Source: Begonia masoniana
Taxonomy: Eukaryota; Streptophyta; Magnoliopsida; Cucurbitales; Begoniaceae
Reading direction: 5' to 3'
Length of the DNA: 64,000 nt
NCBI GenBank assembly: GCA_022432975.1
Contig: CM039511.1
Coordinates: forward strand, 18,502,557-18,566,556
Below the pieces are notes generated by a model that saw only the letters and a list, made by a program, of their open reading frames with translations, was not told where the DNA came from and ran no database searches. Position 1 is the first letter of the stretch, and each line of letters opens with the position of its first letter. The translations under genes and the position numbers were made by a program. Positions 10,673 to 22,537 of the stretch are shown here, piece after piece.

Positions 10673-12537
10673 AACAAGATTCAGAAAAAAGTAAATATTG
10701 ACACTTGCACATATTTTCACTTATTGAGTTTTCTTATAGTTTTTAATTTTGTGATGTAGGTGCGTTTTTATCTGAGGAAGAACTAGCTATGATCGAGAAT
10801 CCTCCAGAGGCAGGCGAGCATACAGAGAAGGATGTGATCGTCGGTTTTGAATAAAAATTTAAAGTTATGCTTTTATATTATTTTAAAAAGATATTTTTAT
10901 ATTTAATTGCATTTAAATTTATTTTGTTTTAACTTTGAATAATTTATTGCATCAACTATTGGATTTTTATTAAGTACGCTATTGTTTTTAAAAAATTTAT
11001 GAATGAAGTTTTATTTAATGTTTGTTTAGCATTTAATTTTCTAAATATTTATTGATATTAATTTCAAAGTTTCCGCTTATTAAATGATTTTTGTTATTTT
11101 CAATGATTTTGAATTAAGAAAATTAGAGATTTAACCTAATTTGCAAATCAATTTAGGAAAATTTTTTAGGGTTTTCAAATTGGGGAAAAATTGAAATTAA
11201 ATTTTGGAGTCGTTACAGCTTCAATCCTGCTGTAGCATATACGAGGGGCTTGTTTAAGGCCATACAATGTCTTCTTCAATTTGTACACCTTATACTCTTC
11301 ACCTTTCTTCTCATAACCCTGTGGTTGCTCGACAAACACTGCTTCATTTAGCTCTCCATGTAAGAAAGCGCTTTTGACGTCAAGCTGATACACGCTCCAA
11401 CTATTTCGAGCTGCTAAAGCAATTATCTTTCAAATCGTATCCCACCGAGCCACAGGCGCAAACACCTCAGTATAATCTATGCCATGTTGCTGTGGATACC
11501 CTTTCGCCACCAATCGAGCCTTACACTTATTAACCTCGCCATTTTCATTTAGTTTGGTTTTGAAAACCCATTTTACTCCGATTTTTTCATTCCTTTAGGC
11601 AAATCTGTCAACTCTCAAGTCCCATTTCTTTCAATTGTTTCTATTTCCAAGTCCATGGTAGCTCTCCACTTGGAACTCTGAACAACTTCTTCAAATGTAG
11701 TCGGATCTGCAGTTGAGATAAACAGAACGAAATTGTTTTGCTCAGTTTCTTCTTCTAAAAATTCTCTCCCACTCACATAATCTTCTATCCAAAATGATAC
11801 TCTTATGTTCCTCCCTTCTAGCAAGATTTCTTCAGATGTTAGAGAATTCTCTCTAGGTGATTCATCTGAAGATAAGCTAACCTCTTCTCTTTCTTCATAT
11901 TCTTCTTCACTTTGATCATGTTCACTTCCTTCTTCATTACTATCTCCCCACTTGAGGATATCAAGTCTTGCTTTTTCCTTACTTCTCCCCTAATTCCAGC
12001 ACTCATTTTCTTCAAAAACCACATCTCTGCTTACAACTATCTTCTTGGACGCTGGATCATAAAGTCTATATGCTTTAAACTCTTTACTCATCCCTAGAAG
12101 AACAACACTAAAAACTCTTATCATTTTCTTTTACTGTCTGGCACATGAACATGGCCAATGCATCCAAAAATAATCAACAGTGGGTTTGACACCACTCCAA
12201 GCCTCTTCAGGAGTCATATCTTTCACTGCCAATGTAGGACTTCAATTGAGCACATGTGCTGTCCAATTTACTGGTTCTGGCCAGAAATTTTTCGAAACTT
12301 GCTTCTCCGATAACATACTTCTAACCATGTTCATGATTGTCCTGTTCTTGCGTTCAGCTACTCCATTTTGTTGGGGAGTGTAGGCTGCAGTGAGCTGCCT
12401 GCTAATACCATTAGCTTTGCAAAAGGTATTGAACTCATGAGATGTGAACTCTCCACCCCTATCTGTGCGTAGACAACAAGTAAAAGCTCATGTCTCTTTT
12501 TCAACAAGGTTTTTGCAACTCTTGAAGATAGTAAAAG

Positions 12538-13497
12538 TGTAACAACCAGCACCTTTGTCGGGAATCTTTTCCTTGAATATTTATGGAGTGGTTGATGGAA
12601 TAAGGAGTTTATAAAAGAAAAGTAGGTTTAATGGCAAGAATTGTAATTAAAGTGAACTGGATCGATATAAATAGAAAAAGGAAAGTCTAAAACCTCATTT
12701 AAACCCCTCATGTAGCCGACTTTCCCCTCTGGCGATTTCCTCCTTCAACAACCGATTTCTTCCTCCTCTTTCTTCAACAATTCAAAGCTCAGGTAAGGTT
12801 TAGATGATTCATTCTTTGAGTCTTCGGTTTAGGAATGGTTATTGGTTGATGTCATAAGATTGAGAATCGGTCGATGCCAGATTCACAGCCATATCTTCGA
12901 GTTCCCTTATTTAGTGGCATTGAGGATAGGATTCTAATGTTGTCGATGTTTGGACTTTGAGAAATTTGATGTTGGTATGGATCTGGTAGTATAGACGTTA
13001 ATTCCATTAATGTTAATGAAGGTTAAACTCTGCACACTAGGTGCTCAGCGAAATGCCTTAGAGGTTTAAGCTAGATTCTATGATGATTTCTTCAGCTAAA
13101 ATTTTACCAGCTTTGAGTTTAGATTATTCTATATATTTAACATTGATGTATGAAATGTCTTAGGTGGAGAATGATTCAAGTGAAGGCACGACATTGCTAA
13201 GGAGTCCAGGTAAGTGAGTGTATTAAGATTTCCGGCCATTAGGGCCCTACATCACAAGGATACTAGGTTGGTTTCGTCTCAAATGTTCGGATAGTGTTTA
13301 TGAAATTGGCTATTCTGGTATGATGCTGGGGTTATATTATGATATGTTATCTGATGTATGACTATTTCCATAGTCTGATGATTTAAGTGCATTCTTTGGG
13401 GCGGTTTGACCATGTCACTGTCCAGAAAGGGACCAAGATTTCTTGTCCGAAAGGGGGCCATGTACACGCGCACTGCCTACCCCCTTCTGTAATATCC
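12538..13497 (+). mobile_element. 5' part of a Gypsy-type LTR
   Basis: It begins TGTAACAACC right where the Copia integrase breaks off. It shares ordered landmarks with the 3' LTR at 34176-37948: an AAAACCTCA block followed by GCCGACTTTC, a pyrimidine-rich tract, TGCACACTAGGTG, GAAATGTCTTAGGTGGA, GGCCCTACATCACAAGG and CATGTACACGCGCACTGCC. It stops at 13497 where a second LTR starts, so its 3' part lies elsewhere or was lost. It is clearly diverged from 34176-37948, so the two are not a recent LTR pair. Confidence 0.7.
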
Positions 13498-15214
13498 GGC
13501 TTGTACGGATTTTTGGAATTAATATATTATATTATTTTTTTATCATATAATGGCATTTCTCATAAATATGTCAAATCAAATCAGTTTCGCAAACAGAAAG
13601 CGTCATTACGATCCTAACGAATAATGGGAATTTTGAGGAATTTACGAGAGTTTCTGGAATAATATAGCTATATTTCGTGTAATTATTTCCACCGTAATGT
13701 AAATGGCGTTTTAATAAAAATAGTAAACGGGGCCCGAACTGCGAATGGACAGTTTTAATGTGTCCCAAATAATAAGTTGGACTTGTTGGTGAAATAAGGA
13801 AATTTGGTGAACCCGAATAGTTGGACGATTAACGAACCGAATGACGAAACAAATAGAAATAAGAGCTAAGGCAATTTGGTAATTTGCCAATCAAATTATT
13901 AAATAACATAACTTTCTCTCTTTTCCTCACTTCTTCTTCTTCTTCTCTGGAAATCACAAAAATGCCAGAGAGCTTTCTCTCTGTATTCAAGCGATTCCTT
14001 CACGGCCGATTCAACGTTTCACCTCCGTTTCTCCTCCGTTCTTCGTGATTCTTCCTCCTCTCGCTATCCTAGGTATGAATCTACGTTCTTAGAGCGTTAT
14101 TTTGAGTTTTAACGAAGAATACAATTAGGGTTTCGTTAGGGTTTCGTCAAAAATGCGAATTAGGGTTCGTAATTAATAGGGTAGCCGTGATTAAGTATAT
14201 ATTCACGTATTTGACGTTATTGGGACGAAGTTAAATCAAATCGATGAAAAGTTAAAAATTAGGAATTTGTGGAAAAGTTCATTAATTGTAATTTCGAACC
14301 ATCGAGCATGAATTAGTCGTTTAAGTATCTGCGATTTGATGAGTTAGAAGGTTTTAAGGAATTCCTTAGTTAAGGTTTCGTTGAATTTGGACGTGTAGAA
14401 AGTTTAAATTCATTTTAACGATAAACGCTTTGAATTGCTTAGGTGAACGACTCTCTTGGACGAAGCTCGAGAATCTGTGCGCTCATGGTAAGTTCTCGTG
14501 ACTTACTCTGGCCGATTGGCCTACACCGTATTTCGATGTCGCGTCGAGGATGTTAGAAGGATCGTTATGTTTTATTTGCTTTGGTTGGGTAGTTAGGTTT
14601 AAAACGGTTTGTAGGTTATTTCATTTAAGCAGTCTTGATGGTATACAAGTGCTTGTTATTGTATGTTTATATTATGCTCATATCTGTTCATGGCAGTCAC
14701 GTATTTCAAATGTCATGAAAATGAATTTCCGCACGGGTTTAAAAAAGAAAATGAACCCTCTGTAATGAATGAACGTATCTGTCTGTGATCTGGTCACGCG
14801 AGGTTGGGGCTCAGGCACGGCTGTGCGTGTTGCACAGCGTGTACCCCCTCCGCTAGCTGGAAAGAGTAGTCCGCCGCAGGATGGCTTTCTCCGGTTAGTG
14901 GGTTTGCGATCTCGGTGACAATCTGTTTGTCTGCGACGTAATGAATCTCGTATCTGAACTCTGATCTGCATGTTTTCTGAATGGCATACGCACGCATGCT
15001 CTACATTTACGAAGCTTACTGAGATTTCATTATCTCATAGGATGTCTGTATAGTGTAGGTGACTTCTAGGTGACATAGATCCAGGTGAGGACGACGTTCC
15101 TCCTTCGGATGTCTGAGGCAGTTGATGGATGATGGCCCGTGGGAGATGCGCTGGGCAGTCGGCAGCATTTTTGACTAGACCGATGGGGATTGTGTACGTA
15201 TTTGGAACTATTAG
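13498..15214 (+). mobile_element. Second LTR nested in the first (3' end not resolved)
   Basis: It starts TGTAATATCCGG immediately after the CTGCCTACC landmark of the outer LTR. Its later part (about 15085-15200: GGTGAGGACGACG, a GATGTCTGAGGCAG stretch, GGGCAGTCGGCAGCA) parallels 50213-50320 in the solo LTR 49036-54063. No PBS, coding region or GTTACA end was found before the gap, so the right boundary is a guess. Confidence 0.55.
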
Positions 15215-15718
15215 AATGGCTAAGTTTTTTTGTTTGTATTTTTCTTTCTTTTCTTCCACCTTCGTACCCACACATTTCTTCCAATATTCGTGGCCTCCAT
15301 AGCCGCTTCTTGCTCCTCTCTTTTCTTCCATCTTCCAGGTGCTTTTCAAGTAATCATGTGGGGTTTTGTTTTTTATACCTTAAGTGTTGAATGGTTGTTG
15401 AGTATTAAATGAGATATTTAGAGGGCTTTGGTTTGGGTTTGGACAACCCTAACATGAATTCGCAAATTGAGTTAGGGTTTGTTCTTTCCATTTGATTTTT
15501 TTATTTTAGTGAAGGGATTGGTTTAGGTAGATTTAGGATTAGATTGGTTTGGCAGTGATTTCACAAATCATTTTTTCACATATGGCCGATTCTTTCTTGG
15601 GAATTTTTCGGTTTGGCTACGTGGTTTGTTTGTTACTTTGAAATGTTTCAATGATAGTATACTTGTAGAGGTTTCTGAATTGGGGTGGCACGTCAAAATC
15701 CCTTAAAAACAAGAAAGT
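15215..15718. other. Unassigned sequence before the scaffold gap
   Basis: Contains a T/C-rich stretch (15215-15345) and then AT-rich sequence. Open frames at 15190-15412 are low-complexity and unsupported. It may be the rest of the nested LTR. Confidence 0.4.
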
Positions 15719-15818
15719 NNNNNNNNNNNNNNNNNNNNNNNNNNNNNNNNNNNNNNNNNNNNNNNNNNNNNNNNNNNNNNNNNNNNNNNNNNNNNNNNNN
15801 NNNNNNNNNNNNNNNNNN
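15719..15818. other. Assembly gap of exactly 100 N
   Basis: A run of 100 N, a conventional scaffold-gap size, so the true distance and order are unknown. The gap cuts off the 3' LTR of the Athila-type element to its right. Confidence 0.98.
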
Positions 15819-15885
15819 ATGCACGATAACATAGTCAATTGCATTAAATTCATACCATTTCTTCTTGCATTCACTCAATTCATAA

Positions 15886-17117
<1,232 letters not shown>

Positions 17118-17868
17118 CCGTTTTAAACTTCAAGACATCCAAACAAGATCAAAGTTCATGCACCCCCAAACTTAAAATTGGCAGTGTCCCACTGCCAAAC
17201 AAATAAGGTTTCAAAGAAGAAATAAATTAGTCCCATTACACGAAAAAAGAAACAAAATTGAAAATGCAGAACTTCCCTGGCGTTCAAGCTTCAGGTTCTG
17301 ATTCATCATCCAATTAGATGACCCGTGCCATGTGCTGACTCATCATCTGAGTCTTGTAAAAGTGTGGTTGGAAAAGGTGGGAAGATAGGTGCTGGATCTT
17401 TCGGCTTTTTAGCAAAGCTGGCCGCTATTGCTAAATCACGGAGCTTGGTGTACTCCCAGAATATCCTGTTTTTTTTCCGTTTTAAACTTCAAGACATCCA
17501 AACAATAAACAAAAAAAAAAGACAGAAAACCGATCAAAGTTCATGCACCCCCAAACTTAAAATTGGCAGTGTCCCCACTGCCAAACAAAATAAGGTTCAA
17601 GAAGAAAATAATTAAGTCCATTAAAACGAAAAGAAGAGAAAAATTGAAAATGCAGAACTTCCCTGGCGTTCAAGCTTCAGGTTCTGATTCATCATCCGAA
17701 TTAGATGACCTCGCTGCATGTGCTGACTCATCATCTGAGTCTTGTAAAAGTGTGGTTGGAAAAGGTGGGAAGATAGGTGCTGGATCTTTCGGCTTTTTAG
17801 CAAAGCTGGCCGCTATTGCTAAATCACGGAGCTTGGTGTACTCCCAGAATATCCTGTTTTTTCGTTTT
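17118..17868. repeat. Tandem direct duplication of about 360 bp at the end of the Athila 3' ORF
   Basis: Left copy 17118-17476 and right copy 17477-17868 share, in order, ACTTCAAGACATCCAAACAA, the CACCCCCAAACTTAAAATTG block, and the 3' end of the ORF (the CCTGGCGTTCAAGC block through to CCCAGAATATCCTG). The word CGTTTTAAACT occurs at 17119-17129, 17478-17488 and 17863-17873, exactly at the copy borders, so the duplication probably formed through this microhomology. The left copy has several small deletions, the right copy a 27-bp A-rich insertion. Only the right copy carries the ORF end in use. Confidence 0.85.
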
Positions 17869-18941
17869 AAACTATTCATAGATTTTTGCAACCTGGAAAG
17901 GTCCATCCTATTCCATTCGAGCTTCATGCGAACTGACCCCAAATAGTCGAGTAGTTGCTGGTGGTTGTTACTGTTACTGGATGTTGCTGCAGCTCCACTT
18001 GTGTCTTTATCTGCAGTTTCAGGTTCTCCTGCTCGCAACCCCTCCGAGGCAATTCTCCTGATAATGATAGGTGTCATCACTGGGCCGGGGGAGAGTTTGT
18101 CTTCATCAGCTTCAGACATTACCCCAGCTAGCTCACACAATCCAAAAATTAACGATGGAAACAGCAATTGCCCTTTTGGTTTTAAAGCATTGGCGCATAA
18201 ATTGCGATATATCACCAGACCCACATTAATTTTCTTATTTGCCAAAATACAATAAAGTAGGGAGGCTCGTTCTCTTGTCAAATGTTGGCCGTGAGAAGAG
18301 GGAAATATTCGGAGTTTCAAAAAGTGATACCAAACCTTAGCTTTTGGAAGCAGAGCAAGCCGAGGAATAGTAAGAAATCCTGTTTTTGATTTCGCCCATT
18401 CTGTCCCAGGTACAGCTATTTCTTGCAACACCTCGTTCAGAAATTCCGGTGATAGATTGTCTGCATATTTATAGAACTCATCCTCCACTTCGTCCAGTTC
18501 GTAAAACTGATTAATTTCAGATGGTCCGAATCTCACTTTACATTTTCGAACCTGAATACTTTCGGGTAAATCTCCCTCAAAATTTGCATAGAATTCCAGT
18601 ACAATATCCTTTACCACTGATTCTGGAGAAGCACAAAATTTTTCCCACTTTCGCTCTTGAATAATAGCTCCAACGTAACTAGGGTACCTGGATAATTGCT
18701 CGGCCTCTACCAAGAATCCTTTTTCTTGAGCGAAAGTGCGCTGATGTAAACTTCGCTCATATCTCAGTTTTGCTTCTTCAGAAATAAAATCCAATTTGTG
18801 TACCTTTTTGGTGGTCTTCTGTCCTTTCTGCTTTGGCCTCATTGTTACCGACAGAATCGTGTGTAATGCTGAAGCGTTAGTGGCAGCATCGTGGAGCAAA
18901 GGAAAAATTTGCCAAAAATTTCGCACGGAGAAAACTTTCAC
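17670..18941 (-). CDS. Athila 3' ORF (envelope-position, plant-transposon-protein type)
   Basis: An intact 423-codon ORF in the place of the env-like gene of Athila elements, between integrase and the 3' LTR. Residues about 45-330 resemble the plant transposon-protein domain family found as a third ORF in several LTR elements (SRYPSYVGAIIQERKWEKF, VVKDIVLEFYANFEGDLPES, then RKCKVRFGPSEINQFYEL). The C-terminal 60 residues are Ser/Asp/Glu-rich. I see no signal peptide, furin-like site or hydrophobic anchor, so a true envelope role is not supported. Several upstream Met codons are in frame; a start at residue 33 (MRPKQKGQK) is also plausible because the first 32 residues look non-conserved. Function is unknown. 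Confidence 0.75.
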   Translation of the reverse strand: MKVFSVRNFWQIFPLLHDAATNASALHTILSVTMRPKQKGQKTTKKVHKLDFISEEAKLRYERSLHQRTFAQEKGFLVEAEQLSRYPSYVGAIIQERKWEKFCASPESVVKDIVLEFYANFEGDLPESIQVRKCKVRFGPSEINQFYELDEVEDEFYKYADNLSPEFLNEVLQEIAVPGTEWAKSKTGFLTIPRLALLPKAKVWYHFLKLRIFPSSHGQHLTRERASLLYCILANKKINVGLVIYRNLCANALKPKGQLLFPSLIFGLCELAGVMSEADEDKLSPGPVMTPIIIRRIASEGLRAGEPETADKDTSGAAATSSNSNNHQQLLDYLGSVRMKLEWNRMDLSRLQKSMNSLKRKNRIFWEYTKLRDLAIAASFAKKPKDPAPIFPPFPTTLLQDSDDESAHAARSSNSDDESEPEA

Positions 18942-19258
18942 GGGGCGTCGGCAGTGGATTTCGAGCTGTAAATAACCCTAGTAACGACTTGAGGGAACTT
19001 TGGTGAGAGAGAAAAGTAAAAATTGAAATTCAAAATAACTTATTTAACTCTGAAAAATAATGAAAATGCAAATAACTAAAAATTAAAGGATATTAAGTAG
19101 GGCTGCCTCCCCATAGCGCTAAGTTTTTTGTATAAGTCTTCAGCCAGACTTCCTTCTGCTCATCATTCTTCCAGATTTTGTAGGGAAATTGACATGATTT
19201 TTGTCAATTTCTCTCCAAAATAATGTTTTATCCGTTGACCATTTACCTTAAAGTTCCT

Positions 19259-21211
19259 TCAACTCTTTTCATCATACAACTCTACTGTTCCGTATGGAAA
19301 TACCTCCTGTATTTCAAATGGTCCAGACCACCTCGATTTTAGCTTGCCTGGGAAGAGTTTCATTCTTGAATTAAATAACAAAACTTTCTCTCCCTTCTCA
19401 AATGTTCTGGCTTGCAGCTTTTTATCATGCCATTTTTTTACCTTTTCCTTGTATAGTTTGGCATTCTCATATGCGCTTAACCTTAATTCTTCCAGCTCCT
19501 GTAACTGCAAAAACCGATCCTTCCCAGCTCTTTGTAAATCCAGGTTTAGGGTTTTTATTGCCTAGTATGCTTTATGTTCAAGCTCTACTAGTAGATGGCA
19601 AGCTTTCCCATAAATTAAATTATACGGTGTGGTGCCCAAAGGTGTTTTATATGCTGTTCTGTATGCCCATAACGCATCATCTAATTTTAATGACCAATCT
19701 TTTCTGTTTGGATTCACCACTTTCTCCAGAATTCGTTTTACTTCCCTGTTAGATACTTCTGCTTGTCCATTACTCTGAGGATGGTACGCTGTAGTAACTT
19801 TATGTCTGACTCCATATTTTCCTAGCAATCCAGTGAACATCCTATTGCAAAAATGAGAACCTCCATCACTTATAATTGCTCGCGGTGTTCCAAAACGTGT
19901 GAATATATTTCTCTGCAGAAATTTCAGAACACTTTTCCCTTCATTATTTGGAAGTGCCACTGCTTCAACCCATTTAGATACATAATCCACAGCCAACAAA
20001 ATATATTGATTCCCGAAAGAAGTTGGAAAAGGTCCCATGAAGTCTATCCCCCATACATCGAATATTTCCACTTCTAAAATATTGGTAAGTGGTAGCTCGT
20101 GTTTCCTGGAGATGTTCCCTGTTCTTTGACACCTATCACATTTTTGAACAAACTCATTAGCATCCTTAAAAAGAGAGGGCCAGTACAAACCTGACTGTAG
20201 AACTTTGGCAGCTGTTCTAGTTCCTCCATAATGACCGCCATACGATGCTGCGTGGCATTGCTGCAGCACTGATTGTATTTCTTCTTCAGGAACACATTTT
20301 CTTAACAACTGGTCAGCACACTGTTTGAATAGAAATGGCTCGTCCCAGAAATAATACTTAACATCTTTCATGAACTTCCTTCTCTGCTGATAATCCAAAT
20401 CAAACGGTATTATATTGCTTACAATGTAATTCACAAAGTCAGCATACCAAGGAGCTGAAGACATTTCCAGTTTCAGTATTTGCTCATCAGGGAAAGATTC
20501 TTTTATAATCCCTTCATTTTGCTGATTACCCATATTCTCCAAACGAGATAAATGATCGGCTACTTGGTTTTCGCACCCTTTTCTATCACGAATCTCCACA
20601 TCAAACTCTTGAAGTAAAAGAACCCAGCGTATAAGTCTAGGTTTAGCATCTTTCTTTGCAAACAAGTATTTGATTGCTGCATGGTCAGTGTACACAATAA
20701 CTCTTGTGCCAATTAAATACGCTCTGAATTTGTCGAATGCAAATACCACGGCTAACAGTTCTTTCTCCGTGGTGGTGTAATTCTTTTGGGCTTCATTCAA
20801 GGTTCTGCTAGCGTAGTAAATAGAGTGAAATAATTTGTCTTTCTTCTGCCCGAGAACTGCTCCTACTGCATAATCACTTGCATCACACATAAGGATAAAA
20901 GGTGAGTTCCAGTCAGGTGCAGCTATTACTGGTGCTGTGATCAGCTTTTGTTTGAGCAAGTTAAAAGCTTCCAGACAATTTTTGTTGAAGTTAAATGGTA
21001 TATTCTGCTCCAGTAAACTGCATAAAGGTTTCGATATTTTAGAAAAATCTTTGATGAAGCGCCTGTAAAATCCTGCATGCCCTAGGAAACTTCTGATTCC
21101 TTTTACTGTTTTTGGTGGAGGTAACTTCTCGATAATCTCTATCTTTGCTTTATCCACTTCTAATCCTTTGTCTGAAACCTTGTGTCCAAGAACTATTCCC
21201 TCTGGAACCAT
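19259..21211 (-). pseudogene. Athila pol: RNase H and integrase (one in-frame stop)
   Basis: The frame from 21211 covers the RT thumb ([35 protein letters not shown]), RNase H ([43 protein letters not shown]) and integrase, with the zinc-binding H..H and CDRCQ, then DFMGPFP, SDGGSHF and HPQSNGQAE, giving the D, D and E positions. A TAG at 19562-19564 stops it after HKAY where a Trp is expected. The same frame then continues to 19259 with the integrase C-terminal part (KVLLFNSRMKLFPGKLKSRW, WSGPFEI). A single nonsense change, TGG to TAG, therefore inactivates an otherwise long intact domain set. Confidence 0.9.
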
Positions 21212-22009
21212 AAAATGACACTTTTCCAGTTTAAAACTAGGTTAGTTTCCATGCACCTCTTCAACACTTTCTCTAGATTGTCCAGACACTTTTCGAAAGA
21301 ATCTCCAACAATGGAGAAATCATCCATAAAAACTTCCAAACTTTCTTCGATCATGTCTGAGAAAATGGACATCATACAACGCTGGAATGTAGCAGGAGCA
21401 TTGCATAAACCAAAAGGCATTCTTCTAAAGGCGAAAGTTCCATATGGGCAGGTGAAAGTTGTTTTCTCCTGATCCTCTGGTGCTATAGTAATTTGATTAT
21501 ACCTTGAATACCCGTCCAAGAAACAGTAGAATTTCTTCCCTGCTAATCTGTCCAGCATTTGATCTATAAAGGGAAGAGGGAAATGGTCTTTTCGAGTTGC
21601 TTTGTTCAGTTTCCTGTAGTCCATACAAATCCTCCAACCAGTTACTGTTCTTGTTGGAATTAGTTCACTTTTCTCATTCGCCACTACAGTCGTTCCTACT
21701 TTCTTTGGAACACAATGAATCGGGCTGATCCACGAGCTGTCAGAAATGGGGTAGATAATGCCCGCATCCAACCATTTGAGTATTTCTTTCTTCACCACTT
21801 CTTTCATAATCGGGTTTAACCTTCGCTGTTGATCTATGGTTGGAGTGATTCCTTTTTCCAATCTAATCTTATGCATACAGATGCTTGGACTTATTCCTTT
21901 TATATCCTTCACTGTCCAGGCTAAAGCTAGTTTGTATTTCTTGAGAACCTCCACTAATTCTTGTTCCTGTATGTTAGACAAAGTAGTAGAGATAATAGCA
22001 GGAAATGTT
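21193..22009 (-). pseudogene. Athila pol: reverse transcriptase
   Basis: Reading from 21981 the ORF shows the Gypsy RT series: WISPIHCVPKK, WRICMDYRKLNKATRKDHFP, FCFLDGYSRYNQI-like residues, PFGLCNAPATFQRCM and the catalytic FMDDFSIVG. FMDD takes the place of the usual YVDD/FIDD and is typical of this lineage. The frame is lost at about 21205-21235, where the RNase H frame takes over with a short overlap, consistent with a single-base indel. It follows the protease segment at 22010-22537 in the opposite-strand order expected for gag-pro-RT-RH-IN. Confidence 0.88.
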
Positions 22010-22537
22010 TCATTGAGTCCAAGAAATACATACTTTTAAATGTGGTGGCAGCTGTTTGAGCTCCATTGTTGCTGCTTCCTTGCTGGTATTTTCGCCATCT
22101 TCTTTCTCATCTTCTGCTCGAATTAATGCCTCGAACTGCTTTCTATACCCTCCTGAATATTGTTTTATTTCTGCTACTTTAGTTTCCTCAGAAATATTAA
22201 AACACTCTTCTTCATCATATGGACATTTCATGGCCTTTAGAACATTGAAGGTAACTTGTTGGTCGTTAACTCGCATCGTCAGTTCTCCTCTTTGAACATC
22301 GATCAGTGTTCTGCCAGTAGCCAAAAATGGCCTCCCCAAAATTATCGGTACTTCTCGATCGGCTTCATAATCAAGTATAATGAAATCTGCTGGGAAAATG
22401 AATTTATCCACCTTTACCAACACATCTTCTATCTTTCCTTGAGGGTGGGTTAATGATCGGTCAGCAAGCTGCAAAGTTACCGTTGTTGGCCGAGCTTCTC
22501 CAATTCCCAGCTTCTTAAAGATCGACATGGGCATCAA
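22010..22537 (-). pseudogene. Athila pol: aspartic protease segment
   Basis: The catalytic motif (CDLGASIN, a DLGAS variant of D-T/S-G) lies at the very end of the gag frame at about 22536-22560. The rest of the retropepsin fold continues in this frame (MSIFKKLGIGEARPT, TLQLADRSLTHPQG, FIILDYEADREVPIILGRPF, RTLIDVQRGELTMRV). The frame change between the two is either a natural frameshift or a one-base lesion at about 22534. Some 65 further codons lead toward the RT domain. Confidence 0.85.

Larger units (their letters stand above)
9186..11217 (+). mobile_element. Solo LTR inserted in the Copia RT (5-bp target duplication GCTTC)
   Basis: The segment starts TGTAACACATC and ends GTCGTTACA. It is flanked by identical GCTTC copies at 9181-9185 and 11218-11222. 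It carries no coding internal region, which identifies a solo LTR. Its 3' half matches the LTR fragment at 4921-5452. Inside are a (CT)n tract and three copies of a repeat of about 40 bp. Because the Copia frame resumes across it, the insertion postdates the Copia copy. Confidence 0.85.
8170..12537 (-). pseudogene. Decayed Ty1/Copia pol (integrase, RT, RNase H), split by a solo LTR
   Basis: Two blocks belong to one - strand Copia polyprotein. The upstream block (12537 down to 11223) shows the integrase end (frame-shifted around 12360-12480, with TPQQNGV-type residues encoded near 12365), a linker (11615-11824) and the N-terminal RT (DVKSAFLHGELNE, VYKLKKTLYGLKQAPR). The downstream block (9180 down to 8170) continues RT with the YVDD catalytic motif at about 9080, then GSLMYLTATRPD and the RNase H end (STTEVEFMAA, FHFLRD, ADIMTKPL). 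The reading frame stopped at 11223 resumes at 9180 once the solo LTR and one target duplication are discounted. Frameshifts and stops occur around 8545-8690, 8970 and 11400-11600. No gag was seen; it should lie beyond 12537, where another LTR begins. Confidence 0.85.

Noticed and set aside
17670..18941. Functional retroviral envelope protein
   Set aside because: No signal peptide, cleavage site or transmembrane segment is visible; only its genomic position suggests envelope.
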